Positions 45,401 through 53,356 of a DNA stretch of 64,000 bases are shown in pieces. Origin of the DNA: Bacteroidota bacterium (GTDB taxonomy: Bacteria; Bacteroidota; Bacteroidia; Chitinophagales; Chitinophagaceae). A program made the position numbers and the translations under genes. The notes below the pieces were generated by a model. The model worked only from the letters and a program-made list of their open reading frames with translations. It did not search any database and was not told the DNA's origin. Every line of letters starts with the position of its first letter. Within the stretch, counting starts at the first letter, position 1. The stretch lies in contig JAKIZK010000004.1 of the NCBI GenBank assembly GCA_022708055.1, forward strand, positions 1-64,000. The letters run 5' to 3'.

Positions 45401-46048
45401 ATCCATAAAACTCACTCTGGCGGCAGCCATTTTATATGGATCTGCATTTACCTGAATTTCTCTTTCGGGAGCACCTACAATTTCTGCACGGGTTACTTCA
45501 CTCAGCTCTTCTATCTTATCCTGCATTTTATCGGCATATTGTTTCAGCTTCATACCATCATAATCGCCGCTGATGTTGACAAACATGATGGGCATTTCGC
45601 TAAATGCAAATTCCTGTACGTTGGGCTGACTGGTAAGGTCGGTAGGCAAATCTGTCTGCGCCTTATCAATCGCATCTTTTACTTTTTGCTTGGCAAGCTC
45701 TGTTTTCACATCGGTATCAAACTCTACTATAATCAAACTATAATCTGCCTGAGAAATACTTTGAATTTTTTTCACCTTGGCACCACTGATGCCTTTCAGT
45801 TGTTTTTCAATGGGTCGGGTTACCAGGTTTTCAATATCTTTTGGTGAGTTGCCCGCATAGATAGTAGTAACAGAAATGGTAGGAACCACAATATCCGGAA
45901 ATTGCTCCTTGGGCATACTGTTAAACTTCATCAACCCATAGAAGCTGATAAGAATAGCGATTATATAAATCGCAGTTTTATTATCAACCGCCCAGCTGGT
46001 GGGTTTAAATTCTTTAAATTTTTTAGCTATCCCTTCTAATGCATTCAT
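42470..46048 (-). CDS. RND-family efflux permease (HAE1/AcrB type)
   Basis: 1192 residues, the inner-membrane pump of a tripartite exporter. TM1 near residue 30, a large periplasmic loop, the TM2-TM6 block with GIIVDDAIVVIENTHRI (paired Asp of the proton relay), a second TM7 plus periplasmic loop, and TM8-TM12 (IGIVGLAGIVIKNGILIIEF). It is longer than AcrB (about 1049) because of an inserted segment between the two halves (about residues 520-590) with two additional hydrophobic stretches. It uses proton motive force to expel drugs, lipids or metabolites; substrate unknown. Last gene of the tetR-tolC-MFP-RND operon. Confidence 0.95.
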   Translation of the reverse strand: MNALEGIAKKFKEFKPTSWAVDNKTAIYIIAILISFYGLMKFNSMPKEQFPDIVVPTISVTTIYAGNSPKDIENLVTRPIEKQLKGISGAKVKKIQSISQADYSLIIVEFDTDVKTELAKQKVKDAIDKAQTDLPTDLTSQPNVQEFAFSEMPIMFVNISGDYDGMKLKQYADKMQDKIEELSEVTRAEIVGAPEREIQVNADPYKMAAARVSFMDIENAISRENHDITGGLVEVGNMKRTLKVKGQFTSVADMYNIIVRSSAQGASVYLRDIAELKDTIKERDSYARLDGKNVVTLNIIKRSGENLINCADKVKEVVKKMQDTEELPANLRVDFTGDTSKQTKTSFGELINTIIIGFILVLVILMFFMGVTNAFFVALSVPLSVFVAFLFLPLADMMVGTTVTLNFIVLFALLFGLGIIVDDAIVVIENTHRIYNNGRIPIVRSAKEAAGEVFIPVLAGTATTLAPFFPLLFWKGLIGKFMIYLPTMLILTLAASLIVAFIFNPVFAVSFMKPEGKEYEKPKKEVFKNKWFIVFLAAGVLLHLAGMSGIANFSILMALLMVFNAYVLNDVIHRFQKRALPKLMNRYEKLLRWILVGKRPVYAFISLFGVFILALGMLMASISMGRTKSTFFPSGDPNFVYVYLKLPVGTDVKYTDSITSILEKRVEKVLEKEKPGTPGSIVESIITNVAVSANNPRDQNRSVQSNLGRIQVSFVEFEKRHGKRTQPYMDQIRAAVQGIPGISVEVAKEDNGPPTDPPVNIEVQGDNFESIAAVSRQLYNFLDTNRINGIENLQPDVDLNNPEITVNVDREKTMFEGLSTAQVGMEIRTAIFGKEVSKIKDGEDEYKIQLRYNDLIKNNVTDLMNLRITFMDMNSMQVKSIPLSSIASVDYTSTTGGVKRKNVKRTIQLQSNVLDPTMVGPINKSLQLKIDEFKNKEKIPADVTIRLSGQSEQEKETQTFLGTAFMIAIGLIFLILVLQFNSMSKPFIVITEIFFSVIGVLLGYALTGMTISTIMLLIGIVGLAGIVIKNGILIIEFTDELRGRGMRIREAAIQAGKIRIIPVLLTAVATILGLFPLAVGFNIDFAGLFTHLRPNIFFGGDSVVFWGPLSWTIIFGLIFSFFLTLVMVPSMYLIAERIRRPMERFYGTKFIALLGFLGPLFFVFVGIMFLVRRLQGKKVWMGKMKVQQLKAD

Positions 46049-46088
46049 TTGACTTTATTTTATTCGTCTTCAATTATTTTAAGGAAAA

Positions 46089-47312
46089 TTATTTTGAAGT
46101 GGTTACTGTTTGCCCGTCATATACTGTTTGGTACCCTTCGGTGATGAGCATTTCGCCACCACTTAAGCCAGCGGCAATTGCTTGTTGTCCTTTATATGGC
46201 TCACCTTGAATGGTTACTTGCCGCTTCCTTGCAATCTGCTTATCACCTTCCTTCACCATTACATATACGAATTTTCCACTCTCATCTGTTTGTACCATGT
46301 TTACAGGTACTACCACTACATTTTTCAACAATTCATCCTGAATACGAATGGTTGCTGTAAGATTGGGTTTTAGTTTTTTATTGGCACCCAGTTTAGCCTC
46401 TGCCATAAAGGAGCGGGTAACAGGATCGATAGCCCCACCCACCATCGATATTTTAGTTTCAAAAGTGGTATCCAGATCGGGTACATCTACCAATACATTT
46501 GCATTGCGTACTACATCTTTTGCATAACGATCCGGCACCGGCACTTCGGCTTTCATAGATGCGTTTTCATTTACAATCAGAATCTGTGGCTTTCTATCGG
46601 CACCTACGCCAGTAAAAAATTCGCCGGGACGCACATTTACCTGCTCTACAATGCCGCTGATGCCTGCATATACATTGCTCATATTAACTGCTTCCTGCGC
46701 AAGTGATACGGCAGATTGTGCAGCACGGTATTGAGCTGAAGCAGATTCCCAGTCAGCCTTTGCTTTTATCACCTGCATTTCTGCACCTATATTCTGATTC
46801 CATAAATTTTGATAGCGCTCATAAGTAGTTTTTGCCAAATCCATTTGTGCTTTAATAATACCCACTTGCTGACGGGCAGTAGCTAATTGTTGACGGGCAA
46901 TGGCATCGTCCAGTTTTGCAACTAATTGTCCTTTGCCAACTCTTTGTCCGGCCTTTACTAAAACTGCTTTTACTAATCCACCTTGCCCATTTGGCGCTAC
47001 ATAAGCAATGCCATCATCGGTATTTATTTTTCCCTGCAATTCGATATAGTGTGCAAAAGCAGAATCAACTGATACTGTCGCTACAGCTACCAGTTTTGCA
47101 TTTTGCTTAGCAGCCGCCGGATCCAGTTTTACAAGCTCCTGCTCCAGTTTATGAATCTGCGCATCGAGGTCGTTTTTCTTTGCCTTTAGTTTTTCAATTT
47201 TTGTATTCAGCTCTTTGGCTTGTGCATTTTTATCTTTGGCACCACCACCACAGGCAGCTAAGGCCAATGCAATGACCGTAACAAGGCTCCACAGTTTTAT
47301 TGTTCTTTTCAT
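46089..47312 (-). CDS. RND periplasmic adaptor (membrane fusion protein)
   Basis: 407 residues. Lipoprotein with lipobox LAAC (residues 18-21), a Lys-rich coiled coil (35-65), the lipoyl half-motif GLVKAVLVKAGQRVGKGQLVA, a helical hairpin (about 135-185), the second lipoyl half (GISGIVEQVNVRPGEFF), a beta-barrel domain and the membrane-proximal domain. It bridges the pump to the TolC channel. It lies 40 bases upstream of the permease gene and 42 bases downstream of tolC. Confidence 0.94.
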   Translation of the reverse strand: MKRTIKLWSLVTVIALALAACGGGAKDKNAQAKELNTKIEKLKAKKNDLDAQIHKLEQELVKLDPAAAKQNAKLVAVATVSVDSAFAHYIELQGKINTDDGIAYVAPNGQGGLVKAVLVKAGQRVGKGQLVAKLDDAIARQQLATARQQVGIIKAQMDLAKTTYERYQNLWNQNIGAEMQVIKAKADWESASAQYRAAQSAVSLAQEAVNMSNVYAGISGIVEQVNVRPGEFFTGVGADRKPQILIVNENASMKAEVPVPDRYAKDVVRNANVLVDVPDLDTTFETKISMVGGAIDPVTRSFMAEAKLGANKKLKPNLTATIRIQDELLKNVVVVPVNMVQTDESGKFVYVMVKEGDKQIARKRQVTIQGEPYKGQQAIAAGLSGGEMLITEGYQTVYDGQTVTTSK

Positions 47313-47354
47313 ATAAAAAATATTAATTGAGTTGATTAATGTTTGGTTTTATTA

Positions 47355-48776
47355 TTAAAGTTTTCCGGTTGCTTTCAGATAATCTACTTTGGCAATAATG
47401 GCGTCGTACAAAGCAGAGATATAATTGGTTTGCGCCGATTTCATTTCGGTTTGTGCAGCCACTATTTCAATTTGTGTGCCCGTACCTACTTCGTATTTCT
47501 TTTTGGTTTGTTGATATACTTTTTCGGCCAGTTCTTTATTTTGTTGTTGCATATCCATAGTAGCGAGTGCATTTCGGTAATTATTTTTTGCCGCCTCTAC
47601 ATCATTATCAATCCACAGCTTGAGGGCATCCAGCTGGTTGCTTATTTTATTTACTTCTAATTGTGCTTCTTTTATTTTTGAACGGGTAAAAAATCCGTTG
47701 AAAATGGGAATCGTAACGTTGAGATTGACATTGGATACAGTAAACCAATCTCCCTTTCCTATAAAATTCCATTTATCTCTTTGAGCATTTTTTGCGTACA
47801 GCGCCGATAAAGAAATGGTAGGTATTTGCGAAAGTTTAAACCTACGGACGTTATATTCCAAAAGCTTTTTTGATATTTCAGCTTGTTGAAATTCTTTTCT
47901 ATCGGCATAAGTATAACCACTTGCATTCAACACTCCGTCTTTTACATCTTGTTCTGTAATGTTATCGGTGAGTATCAGTTCATCGCTTATCGGCATGCCC
48001 ATCAGCATTTTCAATGCATAGTAGCCATTGGAAATTTGATTCAGTAATTTTTGCTTTTCTGTTTTTAAATTGGATAAGCGAACAGTTTCTTTGTCCACAT
48101 CCAATTTTTCCCGAAAGCCATTTTCATAAATGATGCGGGTATCTCTCAGGTTCTTTTCTACCAATGCAATATTGGCATCCAGCATTTCAATCTGTGTTTT
48201 ACTTACAGCAAGTTGATAATATACTTTATAAATATTGGCCTTTAGTGTTTCCTGAGTTACTTCGGCGCCTTTCTGCTGCAATGCTACTGCTGCACCTCGG
48301 GCCAACAGACCAACAAAAACCTGTCCGTCAAATAGAATTTGCTGCAGGCTGATTCCTGCATTGGCACTGAACTTAGTTCCAAATTTTGCCGGAATGAGCC
48401 CAAAATTGGATGGCATTTGAATGGGATTGCCATTACCATCCTTTACACCCTGATCAATTAAAACCTGATAAGTGGCGGGAGAAATAAAATTTGGAATAAC
48501 CGTAGTGGCAATTGCCGGATTGTAAGTAGTGCCGATGGATGCATTGATATGCGGATAGGCAGCTGCAGTAAACACCGCATTTTGCTGCTCCTGTACCTTT
48601 ACCTGAAGCAATGCGTTTTTTACATTCACATTGTTTTTGAGGGCGTAGTCGACTGCCTGTTGTACAGAAAATTCATGTTTTGTTGGTTGGGCGGTGTCTG
48701 GTTGTTGTGCGTTGATTGATGTTGCAAAGATCATCAATACAAGCAGCAACAAAGGCCGCTTAGTTTTTGTTTTCAT
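47355..48776 (-). CDS. TolC-family outer-membrane channel
   Basis: 473 residues, signal peptide (MKTKTKRPLLLLVLMIFATS). Two repeats of the outer-membrane efflux domain (FSVQQAVDYALKNNVNVKNA near residue 35 and EIQQAEISKKLLEYN-like helices in the second half), with long amphipathic helices and the tail SALYDAIIAKVDYLKATGKL typical of TolC. It forms the trimeric exit duct. Its 5' end overlaps the tetR stop by 17 bases, so channel and regulator are translationally coupled. Confidence 0.94.
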   Translation of the reverse strand: MKTKTKRPLLLLVLMIFATSINAQQPDTAQPTKHEFSVQQAVDYALKNNVNVKNALLQVKVQEQQNAVFTAAAYPHINASIGTTYNPAIATTVIPNFISPATYQVLIDQGVKDGNGNPIQMPSNFGLIPAKFGTKFSANAGISLQQILFDGQVFVGLLARGAAVALQQKGAEVTQETLKANIYKVYYQLAVSKTQIEMLDANIALVEKNLRDTRIIYENGFREKLDVDKETVRLSNLKTEKQKLLNQISNGYYALKMLMGMPISDELILTDNITEQDVKDGVLNASGYTYADRKEFQQAEISKKLLEYNVRRFKLSQIPTISLSALYAKNAQRDKWNFIGKGDWFTVSNVNLNVTIPIFNGFFTRSKIKEAQLEVNKISNQLDALKLWIDNDVEAAKNNYRNALATMDMQQQNKELAEKVYQQTKKKYEVGTGTQIEIVAAQTEMKSAQTNYISALYDAIIAKVDYLKATGKL

Positions 48777-49404
48777 ACTGTATTTTTTTTCGCTGTTCTT
48801 TATATTTTAATATTAGTTTGTGCCCTTTGATCGTGGCCAATCCATAGAGATAATGGTCGATAATTTCCTGTGTAACCTCAAGCAGGCTATATTTTTTGGC
48901 AGGGAACACTGATAAATTAAAAGCCATCATGACGGATTCAATTCTGAATCTTGAAATGATGTCTGCGTTTATTTCCGGTCTGAATAATTCTTCTGCGATT
49001 CCCCGCTCAATATTTTTGCGAACGATTTCTAACAGGAATTCATTTTTATGTCTTAAAAACTTTTGAAAAGAAGCCGGATGAAATTTTTCCAAATCGAATA
49101 ACAATACAGGATTCATTTGACTGAACTGGTTGGCAATATGCTCCATTGTAAAAAAGATTTCTTCAACGGCATTTTTTGAATATTGCAGACAGGCGGCACA
49201 TTCACAGCGACCCTTATCCAGCTCTGCATCCACCACTACATCCACCAGTTTGTCTTTGTCGTTAAAATATTGATACAGGGTTTTTTTAGACATACCCAGC
49301 TGAGCGGCTATATCATCCATTGACACCGATCGGATACCATACTGCATAAACAGTTCCTCAGCTTTTTCCTGTATCCTGCCCTTCACTTCGTTTTTCGCTT
49401 CCAT
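48760..49404 (-). CDS. TetR/AcrR-family transcriptional repressor of the efflux operon
   Basis: 214 residues. N-terminal HTH AEELFMQYGIRSVSMDDIAA then QLGMSKKTLYQYFNDK (residues 12-60), and a ligand-binding helical domain with an unusual CECAACLQY cysteine cluster near residue 80 that could be a metal or redox site (inference). It is the first gene of the operon it most likely represses; a palindrome covers its own promoter at 49431-49458. Confidence 0.92.
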   Translation of the reverse strand: MEAKNEVKGRIQEKAEELFMQYGIRSVSMDDIAAQLGMSKKTLYQYFNDKDKLVDVVVDAELDKGRCECAACLQYSKNAVEEIFFTMEHIANQFSQMNPVLLFDLEKFHPASFQKFLRHKNEFLLEIVRKNIERGIAEELFRPEINADIISRFRIESVMMAFNLSVFPAKKYSLLEVTQEIIDHYLYGLATIKGHKLILKYKEQRKKIQYENKN

Positions 49405-49421
49405 GATTAAAAATGTGGGTG

Positions 49422-49458
49422 CAAAACTAAGGAAACTTTTTACGTAGCCAAAGTTTCC
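49422..49458 (-). promoter_or_regulatory. efflux operon promoter with embedded palindromic operator
   Basis: On the reverse strand, -33 TTTG (49449-49452) and -7 TAGTTTTG (49422-49429) are separated by 19 bases, matching the Bacteroidota consensus. An inverted repeat GGAAACTTT-N10-AAAGTTTCC (49431-49458) fills the spacer and covers the -33 box. Binding of the TetR-family protein there would block the polymerase. The tetR ATG follows 17 bases after the -7 element. Confidence 0.8.
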
Positions 49459-49543
49459 ATCCGATTTTTTAACCGCTCACCCAATTTTAGAGCCCTGTTG
49501 CTATTATCAATTTCTGTTACCTTTACTTACTAATCAACTGTGT

Positions 49544-50212
49544 ATGAGTCAGGAGAAAAAGGTAAAAACTCCATTATTGGAGCCCTTTAAATGGAAAAAA
49601 ATTATTAATTACCTGCTTCAGGGTTTGCTTATCATTGCGCCGCTAGCCATTACTTTTTATGCTATTTATTGGGTAGTTTCTACGGTGGACGACTGGATTC
49701 CCCTTTTTCGTGAGCCTGTAAAAGACCTGCAAGGGCGCATTACCGGATATAAAGTAAAAAACTACGGGTTGGGTTTTGTTATCATTTTTGCTGCCATTAT
49801 TGTTATTGGCTATCTCAGCTCTGCTTTTATACAAACCCGCATTTTTGGTTTCTTTGATTCTATGCTGGAAAAAGCACCCGGTGTAAAATATATCTACTCA
49901 TCGGTTCGTGATTTTTTTGGTGCGGTAGCCGGCAATAAGAAAAAATTCAACCAGTCGGTACTGGCCAATGTATTTGCCGATGATGTATGGATAATCGGTT
50001 TTGTAACGGATGAAGAAATGCAAAAATTTGACATGGGTGCCGAAATGGTAGCCATCTATGTGCCGCAGGCTTATAACTGGGCCGGTCAGCTGTATGTATT
50101 GCCTCGAAATAAAATAAGAAAGATAGACAGAATCAGTTCCGGCGAAACCATGAAATATGCGGTAACGGGTGGTGTGGTAGAAACGGAGGAAGAAAAACAA
50201 ACAAATTTATAA
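49544..50212 (+). CDS. DUF502 membrane protein
   Basis: 222 residues, two transmembrane helices (about residues 22-48 and 75-98) followed by a conserved soluble part: FFDSMLEKAPGVKYIYSSVR, VWIIGFVTDEE, VAIYVPQAYNWAGQLYVLPR. This is the DUF502 family, membrane proteins of unknown function. It is divergent from the efflux operon and overlaps the convergent lipoprotein gene by 6 bases. Confidence 0.92.
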   Translation: MSQEKKVKTPLLEPFKWKKIINYLLQGLLIIAPLAITFYAIYWVVSTVDDWIPLFREPVKDLQGRITGYKVKNYGLGFVIIFAAIIVIGYLSSAFIQTRIFGFFDSMLEKAPGVKYIYSSVRDFFGAVAGNKKKFNQSVLANVFADDVWIIGFVTDEEMQKFDMGAEMVAIYVPQAYNWAGQLYVLPRNKIRKIDRISSGETMKYAVTGGVVETEEEKQTNL

Positions 50213-50674
50213 AAAACTCCAGTCAACTACTTTATTTTGGCAAGTTTTTATCTTAACATTTCGCATAAAATTCAGATTATATTTTGGCAGGAGTTGCATT
50301 TCATCAAATAGAACAACGGATTCTTTTAATCTGGATGAAATCTTTTTTTGTAATTCAGTATTATGATCGGCTAAAATAAAATAAACAGTTTGATGTTGAT
50401 TACTTAAACTATCTATCATCATATCTATTACATCTTTATTGCAAGAATTGCACAGGTTTGTTTGTAAGATAATAAAACTATTACAACCAGAGAATGAAAT
50501 AGAATATTTAGATTCCGTCGTAAAGTGAAAAATATTATTAACCCTGTCTTTATATTCCAATCTAGCACTATTGATTTCTAAATTGCTTTCGTTTTTCCGA
50601 TTGGCCGTATTGCAACTTAAAAAAAATACAAGTGCAAGACCCTTAATTAAAGGAGAATACTGAGAAATGATCAT
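50207..50674 (-). CDS. lipoprotein with a thioredoxin-like CxxC motif
   Basis: 155 residues from ATG 50674, giving a short signal peptide with lipobox FLSC (about residues 16-19). The segment FIILQTNLCNSCNKDVIDMM places a CNSC pair after a beta strand, as in thioredoxin-fold periplasmic proteins, and TVYFILADHN follows. Family not certain. It overlaps the start of the upstream beta-propeller gene region by 32 bases and is intact, unlike its two upstream partners. Confidence 0.7.
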   Translation of the reverse strand: MIISQYSPLIKGLALVFFLSCNTANRKNESNLEINSARLEYKDRVNNIFHFTTESKYSISFSGCNSFIILQTNLCNSCNKDVIDMMIDSLSNQHQTVYFILADHNTELQKKISSRLKESVVLFDEMQLLPKYNLNFMRNVKIKTCQNKVVDWSFL

Positions 50675-51803
50675 ATTCTTGATTTTGTCGAGTCTTCTTA
50701 TCAAAAATAGCCTTTCGTATATACAATCCCTTGGGTGATACAAAGGAATAATACCACAAATAAGAATTCCCAATATTTTTTTCTGTAATCAGCTTAAAAT
50801 TTTCATCAAAAACCATTAGAATTAAATCTCTGTCAAAAATTCCATGATATTGTCCACTTCTACTTATAAGCGATTGCGAATTCCAAAAGAAACGATAATA
50901 AAGATTCTTATACTTATCAAATAAGATTTTTTGATAAACCGGAGTCTGTATAAGATGTTCTTTCAACCGTTCAATATCCTCTTTATATGAAGTATCAAAT
51001 GTTAAAAAAGGTACTTTTTGATAAGTGCTTTTTCCGTTATATGGTTTAATCTCATTTGTTTCTCTGTCGTAAACATAAATACTGTCATCGCATTGAAAAG
51101 AAATAACATTCAACTGTTTATTAATTTCCCGAAATGGGAAAACAAGTTGACCATAAAAATGATGCCGATATTTTTCAGGGAACCCATAATTTAGAAATGA
51201 AAACTTTCCGTCTATTAAATTTAATTTGGCTTCTACACGGGTTTGAAAGTATTCAGGTTCCATAAAATAGCAATTACACGAACACCTGATGTACAAATCT
51301 TTTTTTGTACTATCAAAATAGAGTGGATATTGGTTTGAATTATCCAAAAAAACCACTTGATGTCCTGTATCATCTAACACGCTATTGGAAACATCTTTTT
51401 TAAAGGAAATTTCACCATTATTATCAAATAGAAAAATATAATTTTCTGTTACAATAAAAATACTATCTCTTTAATAAATGTCAATCTGTATTAATTTTCC
51501 TATACGATCATCATCGAAGTTTACATGTGACCTAACCGTAAAAAGCGGAGCTGCTGCCCCAAACTTCCAAAAAGAAATACTATTTTCTTTTTCATCATAG
51601 CTCTGAAGATAGTTCTCTCCCGCAATATTTTTTATTAAACTTTTTCCACTTAACAAAAGTGGGCTGACTTTAAATGAATCCTCAAACACAGTCCACTCAG
51701 TATTTTTTCTGGGATTACCACATGATAAATTGAATAGTAATAAATAAAATACTGTGTTGAGTAACAATATTAAACTAATATTTTTTAGAAGCCGCCTCTG
51801 CAC
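50643..51803 (-). pseudogene. DUF4221-like beta-propeller lipoprotein with an in-frame TAA
   Basis: The frame starts at GTG 51803 (signal peptide with lipobox LSC about residue 28) and stops at TAA 51471-51473 after LIQIDIY. It resumes in the same frame with RDSIFIVTENYIFLFDNNG and runs to 50643, about 386 codons in all. The continuous homology-like beta-strand pattern across the stop shows one gene broken by a nonsense codon. The repeated aromatic/strand pattern fits the six-bladed propeller lipoproteins (DUF4221-like) of Bacteroidota; that family call is from memory. Function unknown. Confidence 0.72.
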
Positions 51804-52224
51804 TTTTATCCGAAATTATTTTTTTAGAAAAGTTTTTAAAATTCTCAAATTCAGCAGCATCTATAAGCCCTTCATCTAATAAATTTCGGGCATCCTTCTC
51901 TGCAAAGTAATCAATTTCGTCGTTACTTAGTGGGGCGATTATTCTTCCGGCGGCTGTTATTTTACAAGAATATTTTTTACAACTCCTTCCTATCACTGAA
52001 CATTCAGTACCTATTTGGCATGGGTCATTGTTTACATAACATATTATTTCTGCATATTTTTTCGCTTCACCATCATCTGGCAAACTTGGAGTTTCACCTT
52101 TTAGTTGAAGGCTTTGTAAATATGTCTTATGCAATTTTGAAGCTTCATTGATATCTAATTTTGTCTTAGAGCAAGCACTCAACAATAATTACATAAATGC
52201 TAAAATTGAAATTCTTGTTTTCAT
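51775..52224 (-). pseudogene. Cys-rich lipoprotein with an in-frame TAA in the signal peptide
   Basis: ATG 52224 begins MKTRISILAFM, then TAA (52189-52191), then the same frame continues LLLSACSKTKLDI, a normal lipobox LSAC, to the stop at 51775. Together this is a 149-codon lipoprotein gene whose signal peptide is cut by one nonsense codon. The mature part has a cysteine cluster (CYVNNDPCQIGTECSVIGRSC plus CK) and a charged helical C-terminus. No family recognised. It overlaps the DUF4221-like gene by 29 bases, so the module was an operon. Confidence 0.72.
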
Positions 52225-52272
52225 TGACAATTGTTTTATGTATTAAAAAAATATTTTCCTCGTAATCCAAAT

Positions 52273-52283
52273 CCCCCCCCCCC
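52273..52283. repeat. C11 homopolymer between divergent genes
   Basis: Eleven C at 52273-52283 in an otherwise AT-rich 104-base gap, 46 bases before the ATG of the phospholipase-like gene and 27 bases before its best -7 element (TACTTTAG, 52310-52317, 7 of 8). Confidence 0.75.
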
Positions 52284-52328
52284 GAACCAATTTTCCAAAT
52301 TTTCTTTTGTACTTTAGTTTACACAACC

Positions 52329-53297
52329 ATGAAATATCTTATTGCACTTTTACTTAGCTTGTTTTCTATTCACGCCTTTGGCTGGGGTTTCTTTGCCCAT
52401 AAAAAAATAAATCAATATGCCGTTTTTCTGCTGCCACCCGAAATGATGATTTTGTTTAAACCACAAATTGATTTCATTACCGAACACGCAATTGACCCCG
52501 ATAAACGGCGCTATGCCGTACCAGATGAAGGCCCCCGGCATTATATTGACATTGATCATTATGGTGTTTATCCTTACGATTCACTACCCCGAAAATGGAA
52601 TGATGCGGTTGCAAAATATTCGGAAGACAGTTTAAAACAATATGGCATTGTACCCTGGTGGGTGCAAACTATGTTGTACAAGCTTACCGATGCCTTTAAA
52701 GAAAAAAATCAAACCAAAATATTAAGATACGCTGCCGAACTGGGTCATTACATAGCCGATGCACATGTACCTCTGCATGCCAGCAGCAATCACAACGGAC
52801 AGTTTACCGATCAAAAAGGAATTCATGGTTTTTGGGAAAGCCGTATTCCAGAATTGCTTGCCGATACCCAATGGGATTTTTTTATTGGCAAGGCTGAGCA
52901 CATAAAAAATCCCGGAGCATTCATCTGGAGCCGGGTGCTGGAAAGTGCCGCTGCTGCTGATAGTGTTTTAAAATTGGAAAAAGAGCTAAGCCTGCAATTT
53001 CCCTCCGATCAAAAATATGCATTTGAAGACCGGAATGGAATCACGATTCGTCAATACGCAAGCGCCTATTCAAAAAAATTTGATGAAATGCTAAGCGGCA
53101 TGGTAGAAAGAAGAATGCGACAGTCCATTTTTGCAGTGGCATCGTTTTGGTACACCGCCTGGATGAATGCCGGACAGCCTTCGCTTACTCATCTGAGCAA
53201 TCAGGAATTTTCGGCCGAAGAGCTAAAAGAATTTGAAAATCTGAACAATGCCTGGAAAGCGGGTAAGCAAGCAGGCAGGGAGCATGAAATGCCATAA
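52329..53297 (+). CDS. secreted zinc-dependent phospholipase C / S1-P1 nuclease-fold protein
   Basis: 322 residues, signal peptide ending AFG at residue 18, so the mature chain begins WGFFAHKKINQYA. An N-terminal Trp and nearby His binding zinc are the hallmark of this fold. Further zinc-site motifs: AAELGHYIADAHVPLHASSN and GIHGFWESRIPELL. Members hydrolyse phospholipids or single-stranded nucleic acids; which one cannot be told. Secreted to the periplasm or beyond. A C11 tract in the upstream region may affect expression. Confidence 0.85.
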   Translation: MKYLIALLLSLFSIHAFGWGFFAHKKINQYAVFLLPPEMMILFKPQIDFITEHAIDPDKRRYAVPDEGPRHYIDIDHYGVYPYDSLPRKWNDAVAKYSEDSLKQYGIVPWWVQTMLYKLTDAFKEKNQTKILRYAAELGHYIADAHVPLHASSNHNGQFTDQKGIHGFWESRIPELLADTQWDFFIGKAEHIKNPGAFIWSRVLESAAAADSVLKLEKELSLQFPSDQKYAFEDRNGITIRQYASAYSKKFDEMLSGMVERRMRQSIFAVASFWYTAWMNAGQPSLTHLSNQEFSAEELKEFENLNNAWKAGKQAGREHEMP

Positions 53298-53320
53298 GCA
53301 ACCGACGGTTTTTTATTTTG

Positions 53321-53328
53321 TACATTTG
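53321..53328 (+). promoter_or_regulatory. -7 element TACATTTG upstream of serC
   Basis: Exact TAnnTTTG, 28 bases before the serC ATG at 53357. Confidence 0.5.
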
Positions 53329-53356
53329 TCTCACATTTTTCAATACTTTCAGTTCC

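Noticed and set aside
45257..45847. 196-codon open frame on the + strand
   Set aside because: It is antisense to the RND permease gene, has no domain pattern and lacks a plausible start context; the reverse-strand frame is clearly coding.
1431..52224. Reassignment of TAG or TAA as sense codons to explain three interrupted genes
   Set aside because: Most confident genes in the window end at TAA or TAG at the expected family length (for example rpmH, cdsA, gldC), so the code is standard.
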